Source of the DNA: Desulfobulbus sp.
Lineage (GTDB): Bacteria; Desulfobacterota; Desulfobulbia; Desulfobulbales; Desulfobulbaceae
Length of the DNA: 6,750 bases
Assembly: GCA_028684915.1 (NCBI GenBank)
Contig: JAQUEZ010000308.1
Span: 1-6,750 of the forward strand
Direction: 5' to 3'
The translations under genes and the position numbers were made by a program. The notes under the pieces are model-generated. The model did no database searches. It was not told the DNA's origin and saw only the letters and a list, made by a program, of their open reading frames with translations. Shown one piece after another: positions 1 through 4,980 of the stretch. How positions within the stretch are numbered: the first letter of the stretch is position 1; every line of letters starts with the position of its first letter.

Positions 1-324
1 ATGCAGTTCAGCCCGTTCCGATCGTGGGATATTCTCGTCGGGGTGGAACTTGCTCTGCCGCTTGAGACCTTTACCTTGCAAGATCCGATCACGCGTCAAA
101 TGCTCAGCTGCATAGAGCGGCGTCCTGGTCACACCGGAATGTTTAACCGCAAAACCCGAATAGCAGATTTCACGCGATTTTGTGGTGAGCTTTTGATTGA
201 TGAAGTCAGGTGCCTGTCCATAGGCAAAATGCTCAGGACACCCTGTTTGCCCAGCGATTACTGGGGACAGTGTGAGAGTACTAATGATCGAACAGGCAGT
301 GAGCAGGTATCCAATTAATTTCAC
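1..324 (-). CDS. Secreted DNA/RNA non-specific endonuclease (NUC1 type), N-terminal part
   Basis: Partial gene running off the left edge; 108 codons are visible. Start is GTG at 324-322, with AGGAGG at 335-330 five bases upstream and an in-frame TAG at 336-334, so no earlier start exists. Residues 1-24 look like a Sec signal peptide: Lys2, a hydrophobic core, then a V-I-A site before Gly25. The mature part has the opening of the DNA/RNA non-specific endonuclease family: a Cys-Pro near residue 29, a 'YGQAP' stretch, a 'CYSGFAVKHSG' block, then 'TRTPLYAAEHLTRDR' and an 'R-AEL' segment at the edge. The catalytic DRGH-type motif of the family would lie beyond the window, so activity cannot be judged. 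Known family members are exported, metal-dependent nucleases that degrade DNA and RNA. It is transcribed away from the CBASS locus, and I see no functional tie to it. The family call is from recognised sequence pattern. Confidence 0.8.
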   Translation of the reverse strand, partial: MKLIGYLLTACSIISTLTLSPVIAGQTGCPEHFAYGQAPDFINQKLTTKSREICYSGFAVKHSGVTRTPLYAAEHLTRDRILQGKGLKRQSKFHPDENIPRSERAELH

Positions 325-409
325 AATAGCCTCCTAAAAGATGGCGTAAACGTAGCAATTTAAACGAAATGAGTCAATCTAAGACCAAGACGCGTGGTAT
401 TACAAGCGA

Positions 410-439
410 TCTATATTCACTACAAAATGGAATTTTCAA
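410..439 (-). promoter_or_regulatory. Candidate promoter of the nuclease gene
   Basis: On the minus strand a TTGAAA (-35, at 439-434) is followed after 18 bases by TATAGA (-10, at 415-410), about 85 bases upstream of the GTG start. The boxes are good sigma-70 matches with slightly long spacing. The rest of 325-461 shows no other convincing signal and no ORF. Confidence 0.35.
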
Positions 440-461
440 GATCATCGATATGTATTTTTAG

Positions 462-491
462 TTGACACCTGTGGCGTCAGCACTGTATGCT
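462..491 (+). promoter_or_regulatory. Sigma-70 type promoter of the capH-capP genes
   Basis: A perfect TTGACA (462-467) is followed after 18 bases by TATGCT (486-491). The expected transcription start is around 497-500, on or just before the ATG at 498. This argues that the TTG at 462, which also opens an in-frame extension of the repressor gene, is a promoter box and not a start codon. The operator at 475-495 overlaps the spacer and covers the -10 box, a typical placement for autorepression. Confidence 0.6.
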
Positions 492-495
492 TACA
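475..495 (+). promoter_or_regulatory. Putative CapH operator 1 (inverted repeat)
   Basis: Two 7-bp half-sites in inverted orientation, CGTCAGC (475-481) and GCTTACA (489-495), separated by ACTGTAT. The 25 bases from 474 to 498 match 21 of 25 bases at 1562-1586. It sits inside the promoter of the XRE gene and covers the -10 box, so the simplest reading is autoregulation by that repressor. Binding is inferred, not shown. Confidence 0.55.
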
Positions 496-497
496 TT

Positions 498-848
498 ATG
501 AACATGACCCTTGGTGGAAAAATACGAGAACTGCGAGAGAAAAAAGACATATCTCTTCGTGAGTTCGCCAAAAAACTTGATGGAGCCTCTGCCGCACATG
601 TTTCCGACATTGAACTCGGTCATAGGTATCCATCGGACTCCCTCTTGGGAAAAATTGCTTCTCTTCTCGATATCTCAGTGGAGGACCTTCAAAAGTTTGA
701 TAACCGTGCGCCTGTCGACGAGCTGAAAAGGCTTGCTCAGGCTGATCCCGCTTTTGGATTCGCCCTTAGGACTCTGGTTGACAAAAAGGTAACTCCGGAA
801 GACATCTTAAAGTTGGCAGAGCAAAGGCCAAACAGAGGGAAGCCGTAA
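498..848 (+). CDS. capH: XRE-family repressor, CapH-like regulator of CBASS
   Basis: A 116-residue protein from ATG 498 (a second in-frame ATG lies at 504). An HTH_3/XRE domain covers about residues 8-66, with the typical 'GKIRELREKKDISLREFAKK' opening helices, a recognition segment 'AAHVSDIELGHRYPS', and the 'LLGKIASLLDIS' closing helix. Residues 72-110 ('ELKRLAQADPAFGFALR...TPEDILKLAEQ') resemble the C-terminal dimerisation tail of ImmR/CapH-type repressors that a partner peptidase cuts. The stop overlaps the peptidase start by one base (TAATG), so the two are co-translated. In characterised CBASS loci CapH represses transcription and is cleaved by CapP. The CBASS genes downstream make that role likely here. 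No Shine-Dalgarno precedes ATG 498 or 504. The in-frame extension to TTG 462 is rejected because it would consume the promoter. Alternative: an antitoxin or phage-type repressor unrelated to CBASS. Confidence 0.82.
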   Translation: MNMTLGGKIRELREKKDISLREFAKKLDGASAAHVSDIELGHRYPSDSLLGKIASLLDISVEDLQKFDNRAPVDELKRLAQADPAFGFALRTLVDKKVTPEDILKLAEQRPNRGKP

Positions 849-1546
849 TGCGAACTTACCGGAGTAATTCTGGGCCTTTTATTGAACGTCCTTATTACAC
901 TGCTGACGAAATTGAGCGAATATGCTCTGACGCCCTTCGCAAAGTAAGTCTATATCCTGATAGTCCTGAGCCAATTCGGATAGACAGATTTATTGAAAAG
1001 CGTTTTAGCGTAACCCCTGAATATAAAGATCTGGGACCTGGCGTTTTAGGAATGGCCAAATTCGGGAAAAACGGTGTTCAAGGAATCATCGTTTCACAAG
1101 CACTTGATGAAGCAAGCTCTACAACAAACGATAGAAGAATCCGATCAACATTGGCACATGAAGGGGGACACGGTCTTTTGCATACACACCTATTTGCTTT
1201 TGCAAGTGACCAGCTATTATTTGGTGAGCACACGCCAACCGGCCCTATTGTTCTTTGTAGAGACATTCCTGATGCGGCTAAATCTTCAAAGTATTCAGGC
1301 CAGTGGTGGGAATTTCAAGCCAATAAGGCAATTGGTGCCTTGTTGATGCCACGTCCTCTTGTGTTAACGGTCCTTGATAAATACATGGTGAGTTGCGGCC
1401 TGCTTGGGCTTAAAACATTTAATAGAGACCTACAGGGAAGCGCTCTTGACGAGTTAGTTGATGTCTTTGACGTTAACCCGATCGTTGCTTCGATTAGAAT
1501 TGGTGAGTTGTTTCCCGAAGTACAGTCGAGTCAATTGATGCTGTAG
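848..1546 (+). CDS. capP: ImmA/IrrE-family zinc metallopeptidase, CapP-like
   Basis: A 232-residue protein. The ATG overlaps the repressor stop by one base, and GAGGGA (835-840) gives a binding site seven bases upstream. The gluzincin-type motif HEGGH is at residues 104-108 ('TLAHEGGHGLLH') and the third zinc ligand is probably Glu155 in 'WWEFQANKAIGALLMP', the usual downstream helix of ImmA/IrrE peptidases. The region after about residue 170 ('LQGSALDELVDVFDVNPIVASIRIGEL') looks like the family's winged/HTH-like C-terminal part, where the segment that selects the trigger may lie. ImmA/IrrE enzymes cleave their partner XRE repressor. CapP, the CBASS member, does so when stimulated by single-stranded DNA from DNA damage or phage replication. 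Cytoplasmic, with no signal peptide or membrane segment. All visible catalytic residues are intact. Assignment as CapP rests on pairing and locus context, since the same gene pair also occurs on ICEs and prophages. Confidence 0.85.
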   Translation: MRTYRSNSGPFIERPYYTADEIERICSDALRKVSLYPDSPEPIRIDRFIEKRFSVTPEYKDLGPGVLGMAKFGKNGVQGIIVSQALDEASSTTNDRRIRSTLAHEGGHGLLHTHLFAFASDQLLFGEHTPTGPIVLCRDIPDAAKSSKYSGQWWEFQANKAIGALLMPRPLVLTVLDKYMVSCGLLGLKTFNRDLQGSALDELVDVFDVNPIVASIRIGELFPEVQSSQLML

Positions 1547-1554
1547 TTTTTTTT
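1521..1554 (+). terminator. Weak candidate terminator or attenuator after capP
   Basis: TACAG (1521-1525) can pair with CTGTA (1541-1545), followed almost at once by eight T residues (1547-1554). The stem is only five base pairs with a 15-base loop and lies inside the end of capP. At best it is a partial terminator that would separate the regulator transcript from the promoter region downstream. Confidence 0.25.
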
Positions 1555-1595
1555 GACCAATGCGTTAGCTCTGTATGCTGACGTTAGCATATAAC
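1553..1595 (+). promoter_or_regulatory. Second promoter region, ahead of DUF2188-capV-CD-NTase-E2
   Basis: The 86-base gap after capP repeats the arrangement of the capH promoter: TTGACC (1553-1558), an operator (1563-1583), and TATGCT (1574-1579). The spacing of these boxes is only 15 bases, so they may not be the pair used. TATAAC at 1590-1595, with TTAGCT at 1565-1570 and a 19-base spacer, is an alternative. A promoter here is likely, but the exact boxes are uncertain. Confidence 0.45.
1563..1591 (+). promoter_or_regulatory. Putative CapH operator 2 (three half-sites)
   Basis: CGTTAGC (1563-1569) and GCTGACG (1577-1583) form the same 7-7-7 inverted repeat as operator 1, with TCTGTAT between them. 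A further CGTTAGC (1582-1588) overlaps the second half-site and creates an 18-bp palindrome, TATGCTGACGTTAGCATA (1574-1591), in which 8 of 9 base pairs are symmetric. The gap is placed to let the repressor control the CBASS effector genes independently of its own promoter. Confidence 0.6.
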
Positions 1596-1632
1596 AGTTT
1601 GTTGTTCAGCCCAAAATAAAAAGGAGAAATTT

Positions 1633-1860
1633 ATGTCACGCAAAGAACATCATGTGGTTCCAAATCCTACAGCAGGATGGGATGTTAAACGACCTGGGGC
1701 AGATAGAGTTTCTGTTCACGCAGAGACAAAAAAAGAGGCAATTGAGCAAGGTCGAAGAATAAGTCAAAATCAGGAAACCGAATTAATTATCCATAACAAG
1801 AATGGAAGATTTTCTGAGGCTGACAGCCATGGCAATGATCCTTACCCCCCTCGCGGCTAG
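1633..1860 (+). CDS. Small DUF2188 protein, accessory gene of the CBASS locus
   Basis: A 75-residue cytoplasmic protein, with AAGGAG (1621-1626) six bases before the ATG. It carries the whole DUF2188 pattern: 'HHVVPNPTAGWDVKRPGADR' (about residues 6-24), a central 'T-KEAIEQGRRISQNQETELIIH' helix-strand unit (about 33-54), a 'NKNGRF' turn, and the family's characteristic 'GNDPYPP' tail (67-73). The function of DUF2188 is unknown. The protein is small and charged with no catalytic signature. It lies directly behind operator 2, 47 bases before capV and on the same strand, so it is probably the first gene of the CBASS transcript. It could be a regulator, a stability factor or a passenger; nothing in the sequence decides this. 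DUF2188 genes also occur in many non-defence contexts. Confidence 0.8.
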   Translation: MSRKEHHVVPNPTAGWDVKRPGADRVSVHAETKKEAIEQGRRISQNQETELIIHNKNGRFSEADSHGNDPYPPRG

Positions 1861-1907
1861 TGAGGCAAGGAAACTGTTCAGAGTACACCGTGAAATAGGA
1901 GGCATCA

Positions 1908-2867
1908 ATGTGTGATCGATTCCAGATTCTTTCCCTTGATGGAGGTGGAATAAAAGGACTTTTTTCTGCAGCCATCCTGGCGCATTTGGAAGAAGACCTA
2001 AATATCAGGATAATAGATCACTTTGACCTCATCACGGGAGCCTCAACTGGCGGGATCATTGCCCTTGCACTGGCATCAGGTATGTCCGCTAGAGAAATTG
2101 TACGTTTTTACGTTGATAGGGGACCTCATATTTTTCCTCAAAAACGGTTTGCTGATTTTAAACATCTACTTAAGCACAAATTCTGCCCAAGCAACCTAGA
2201 AAAATCCTTACGTGATTGCTTTGGTGACAAGCTTCTGGGTGAACTACAGAAAAGAGTTGTTATCCCTTCGTATAACATCGGTGAGGACGATGTTTATCTA
2301 TTCAAAACCCCACACCACGAGCGTCTGAGGCGGGACTATAAAGTTCCCATATGGAAGGCAGCAATGGCGACTAGCGCTGCTCCTACGTATTTTTCTTCTT
2401 TCACAAAACTAGATCATCTTAGACTGGTGGACGGAGGCATCTGGGCGAACAACCCCTGCATGGTCGCAGTTGCGGAAGCTGTCAGCATGCTGGATGTTCA
2501 GCTAAATGCCATCAGTATCTTAAGTCTCGGGACGACTGATGAAATGAAATGTAGGCCAAAGTGTCTCGACCGCGGTGGGATGTGGCATTGGCGAAAAGAG
2601 GCCGTGAATGTAATTCTCCGGGGTCAATCCATTGGTGCAAATACTCTGGCACTACACCTTTTAGGGAAAAATAATGTGCTTCGGGTCGATCCAAAGGTAC
2701 CTGATGGTCTCTTCAAGCTCGACAAAATTTCCGAGGATGAATTGCAGGCTAAAGCCGCCCACGAAAGTCGCAAGGTTGCACCACAAATCAAGGATCTATT
2801 TCTCGATCACTTCGCAGAAAAAATATATCCATACATCCCCTTTCACAAAGAAGGAGTCAAATCATGA
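1908..2867 (+). CDS. capV: CBASS patatin-like phospholipase effector (CapV type)
   Basis: A 319-residue protein of normal CapV-like length. AGGAGG (1897-1902) lies five bases before the ATG. Patatin hallmarks are all present: oxyanion loop D-GGG-IKG (residues 11-17), nucleophile elbow G-A-S-T-G with Ser46 (44-48), and the catalytic aspartate in D-G-G (Asp175, 'LVDGGIWANNP'), giving an intact Ser-Asp dyad. 'AAMATSAAPTYF' before the Asp motif is typical of patatins. The C-terminal third (about 210-319) is where CapV enzymes carry their cyclic-nucleotide-responsive part. Known CapV proteins are switched on by a CBASS cyclic dinucleotide (3'3'-cGAMP in the Vibrio cholerae system) and degrade membrane phospholipids, killing the infected cell. 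There is no transmembrane segment, so it is a soluble enzyme acting at the inner membrane. Its stop overlaps the CD-NTase start by four bases (ATGA), which points to translational coupling. The activating nucleotide cannot be read from sequence. Confidence 0.88.
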   Translation: MCDRFQILSLDGGGIKGLFSAAILAHLEEDLNIRIIDHFDLITGASTGGIIALALASGMSAREIVRFYVDRGPHIFPQKRFADFKHLLKHKFCPSNLEKSLRDCFGDKLLGELQKRVVIPSYNIGEDDVYLFKTPHHERLRRDYKVPIWKAAMATSAAPTYFSSFTKLDHLRLVDGGIWANNPCMVAVAEAVSMLDVQLNAISILSLGTTDEMKCRPKCLDRGGMWHWRKEAVNVILRGQSIGANTLALHLLGKNNVLRVDPKVPDGLFKLDKISEDELQAKAAHESRKVAPQIKDLFLDHFAEKIYPYIPFHKEGVKS

Positions 2868-4039
2868 CAATAAGCGTGAAATTACAATTAGGCCAGTTTT
2901 TGACATATCTCGCAGAATCTCTCGATATTTCCGATACGCGTCATGCTGAGACAGAAAAAAGGTATAAAGCTGTCGGCCAATGGCTTGGGAAGGATGGGTC
3001 GGTTCTGTCTTCTTATAACCCTTTGATATATCCTCAAGGCTCATTCAAACTCGGAACGGTTGTCAAGCCGTTTGATGATCGAGAAGAATACGATATTGAT
3101 CTCGTTTGCGAGTTAGATATCTCAAAAGAGCTCGTCTCGCAACAACAGTTGAAGGAAATGATTGGTGACCGTCTCAAAGAGAATGTGGATTACTCAAGAA
3201 TGCTCGACAAAGAGGGTCGCAGATGCTGGACCCTGAATTACTCCGATGGCGCACAATTCCATATGGACATTCTCCCCGCAGTTCCTGAAGACGTAGAGTT
3301 CAAAAAATTACTTGTGTCTAGTGGCATACCCCCAGCGCTGGCAGACAATGCCATATCGATTACAGATGTAACATCAACTTGCTACGACAAACTTGATAAC
3401 GACTGGCCAAGGAGCAATCCCAAAGGGTTTGCAGTCTGGTTCCGTAACCGCATGAAAGTCCGTTTTGATGCATTACGAAAATCAATGGCTGAATCTATTC
3501 GAGCCTTAACGATAGAAGAAGTGCCCGAGTACCGTGTTAAGACGCCACTTCAGATGGCGGTTCAAATACTGAAGCGGCACAGGGATATAACTTTTGTGAA
3601 GGATTGCAATGACAAACCTGTTTCCATCATCATTACTACCCTCGCTGCACATGCTTACAACAATGAAGCTGACATCGTAGATAGTTTGCTGAATCTACTA
3701 GAAAATATGCCTAATTACATCGAAGTGCGTGATGGCATTTCTTGGGTGTCAAACCCAGTTAATCCAATGGAAAATTTTGCCGACAAATGGCAAGAGCATC
3801 CTCAACGCGAGATAAAATTCAAATCATGGTTACGTCAAGTGTCTGAAGATCTTCTCAGAGCATTGAATGACGGTGATCTACAAAAAGTTCAGGAGACATT
3901 CAAGGCTCGCTTCGGAGCACGAGCTGTAAATGAGGCTCTCGCAAAATCTGAAAAAATTGTGGTAGGAGCAGCCATTGGTATTGCTATTCAAACACCACGA
4001 ATTGAAATCCGCAATCCTGATAGACCTTGGAAATATTGA
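2864..4039 (+). CDS. CD-NTase (CBASS cyclic oligonucleotide synthase)
   Basis: A 391-residue protein whose ATG overlaps the capV stop by four bases, with AAGGAG (2851-2856) seven bases upstream. The DNA polymerase-beta-like active site is complete: Gly59-Ser60 in 'YPQGSFKLGT', the D-x-D metal pair Asp77/Asp79 in 'EEYDIDLV', and the third carboxylate Asp135 in 'FHMDILP'. The C-terminal helical lobe includes 'TPLQMAVQILKRHRD' (about 227-241) and the conserved 'NPVNPMENFADKW' (about 297-309) of OAS/cGAS-like enzymes. CD-NTases sense infection and make cyclic di- or trinucleotides that activate the neighbouring effector, here the patatin. The product is not predictable from these motifs, and I do not assign a clade letter. 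The last residues are 'NPDRPWKY', a flexible-looking tail ending in Tyr. In type II CBASS the CD-NTase C terminus is the substrate of the E1/E2 machinery, so this end matters for the next gene. Confidence 0.88.
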   Translation: MTISVKLQLGQFLTYLAESLDISDTRHAETEKRYKAVGQWLGKDGSVLSSYNPLIYPQGSFKLGTVVKPFDDREEYDIDLVCELDISKELVSQQQLKEMIGDRLKENVDYSRMLDKEGRRCWTLNYSDGAQFHMDILPAVPEDVEFKKLLVSSGIPPALADNAISITDVTSTCYDKLDNDWPRSNPKGFAVWFRNRMKVRFDALRKSMAESIRALTIEEVPEYRVKTPLQMAVQILKRHRDITFVKDCNDKPVSIIITTLAAHAYNNEADIVDSLLNLLENMPNYIEVRDGISWVSNPVNPMENFADKWQEHPQREIKFKSWLRQVSEDLLRALNDGDLQKVQETFKARFGARAVNEALAKSEKIVVGAAIGIAIQTPRIEIRNPDRPWKY

Positions 4040-4042
4040 TTG

Positions 4043-4768
4043 ATGATAATGGATGTGAAGGAAAACATAATTCGAAAACACTTTCAGGATCTCCAGGTAA
4101 AGTACCCTGCTATGAAGCTCTGTCAAAATGTATTTGGAAATTGGGTAGTAAGAGGGGAATTGTGCGCTTCAGCAAAATTTGAAAATGTAGAGATTAAGAT
4201 TGAAGATGTAAAAATAGAAATATTTCTGTCTTCAATGTACCCAGAAACTCCTCCAGTTGTGAGAGAGACCACGGGCTTGACAAAAGAGTTTCATACAAAC
4301 ACTGACGGAACACTTTGCCTTGGATCACCATTAGCTGTAAGGGCAACATATATGAGACATCCGACGCTTGTCGGGTTTGTTGAAGGGTCGGTTATTCCTT
4401 TCTTTTTTGCATACAATTACTTGGCAAATTACGGGGAGTTGCCTTTTGGAGAATTGTCACACGGGGGTAAAGGACTTCTTGAATATTACCAGGAACTATT
4501 TGATATTTCTTCTGGCGAACACGTGTTAGGACTCCTTCGAATTTTAGCTGAAAGTGATTATCGTGGACACTTACCGTGTCCTTGTGGAAGCCATGCAGTT
4601 CTCCGCCAATGTCACGGTGAGATATTGAGAGAGATATCAACATTGCAGTCTACTGATGACTTTTTTATGGATTATTACAGTGTATTTAAATTGTTATCTG
4701 AATTGAATGTGACAATTTCACAAGAGTTTCTGATAAAGAGGCGAATAGCAAAAAAACATAAGAAATAA
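4043..4768 (+). CDS. E2-like conjugating protein with SEC-C-type metal-binding tail (type II short CBASS)
   Basis: A 241-residue protein from ATG 4043, three bases after the CD-NTase stop. TTG 4040 and ATG 4049 are other possible starts; only a weak GGA (4029-4031) lies upstream, so translation is probably coupled. Residues 1-130 resemble a prokaryotic E2/UBC fold: strands with 'VKIEIFLSSMYPETPPVV' (about 56-73, the typical E2 'P-x-x-PP' turn), then 'HTNTDGTLCLGSPL', where Cys92 is the expected catalytic cysteine in the HxN...C arrangement. After a helical middle part, 'CPCGSHAVLRQCHG' gives C179-x-C181...C190-H191, a SEC-C-type zinc motif. The C terminus is Lys-rich ('RRIAKKHKK'). There is no E1 or JAB gene. 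In E2-only CBASS, E2 is reported to form a thioester-type link to the CD-NTase C terminus and raise its activity, and that role is inferred here. Because an IS starts 189 bases downstream, loss of further genes cannot be excluded. Confidence 0.78.
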   Translation: MIMDVKENIIRKHFQDLQVKYPAMKLCQNVFGNWVVRGELCASAKFENVEIKIEDVKIEIFLSSMYPETPPVVRETTGLTKEFHTNTDGTLCLGSPLAVRATYMRHPTLVGFVEGSVIPFFFAYNYLANYGELPFGELSHGGKGLLEYYQELFDISSGEHVLGLLRILAESDYRGHLPCPCGSHAVLRQCHGEILREISTLQSTDDFFMDYYSVFKLLSELNVTISQEFLIKRRIAKKHKK

Positions 4769-4892
4769 ACTAATCTGTCGCATCTGTTTTTACTCTTTTC
4801 AACGAGACAAAAAACGAGTTCCTGTATTCAAATGGTTAGCAGGGGAATTAGGCCTTCACCAAGAAAGTACACCCACCGGAAGACCAACAATT

Positions 4893-4957
4893 TCAACTTA
4901 CCTGATGGAAAGTTAACTGCTCCTCCAAAAACCGCTCGATCTTCTCCCGGTTCTTCT
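4893..4957 (-). pseudogene. 3' part of an IS-interrupted small HTH-like gene
   Basis: Removing the IS and one copy of the 8-bp target duplication joins this stretch in frame to 6366-6425 and restores an open frame ending at TGA 4895-4893. The joined peptide contains 'LSDWLSGRHYPFKKN' followed by 'REKIERFLEEQL', which looks like the end of an XRE/Cro-type helix-turn-helix and its trailing helix. This piece supplies the 'KKN-REKIERFLEEQLTFHQVS' end. The insertion falls in the two-Lys/Asn codons. The remaining sequence between the E2 stop (4768) and here shows no convincing gene or hairpin. Confidence 0.5.
4950..4957 (+). repeat. Target-site duplication of the ISL3 element, left copy
   Basis: GTTCTTCT immediately outside the left inverted repeat, identical to 6366-6373 outside the right one. 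Eight bases is the usual duplication length for the ISL3 family. Perfect identity means the element inserted here as a unit, and not long ago. Confidence 0.9.
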
Positions 4958-4980
4958 GGTTCAGTTGGTGAATCCGTGGG
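4958..4980 (+). repeat. Left terminal inverted repeat of the IS
   Basis: 23 bases starting GGTTCAGTTG and ending AATCCGTGGG. It matches the reverse complement of 6343-6365 at 22 of 23 positions. It includes the last codons and the stop of the transposase gene (TGA at 4963-4961). Confidence 0.9.

Noticed and set aside
1..318. Plus-strand open frame of 105 codons at the left edge
   Set aside because: The minus strand of the same stretch has a proper binding site, a signal peptide and a recognisable nuclease sequence; the plus frame resembles nothing.
294..324. Lipobox-like L-T-A-C at residues 8-11 of the nuclease
   Set aside because: Too close to the N terminus, and the hydrophobic stretch continues past the Cys; a standard signal peptide cut near residue 24 fits better.
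462..497. TTG start giving a 12-residue longer repressor
   Set aside because: TTG is the first part of a perfect -35 box, no binding site precedes it, and the extension is unlike the family N terminus.
1834..1860. C-terminal '...PPRG' of the DUF2188 protein as a ubiquitin-like conjugation tail for the E2
   Set aside because: The GNDP-PP tail is a general feature of DUF2188 proteins in unrelated contexts, and no beta-grasp fold is evident.
4770..4911. Plus-strand stop-free stretch ending '...RPTISTYLMES'
   Set aside because: No start codon with a binding site and no recognised family; possibly a gene remnant but not supportable.
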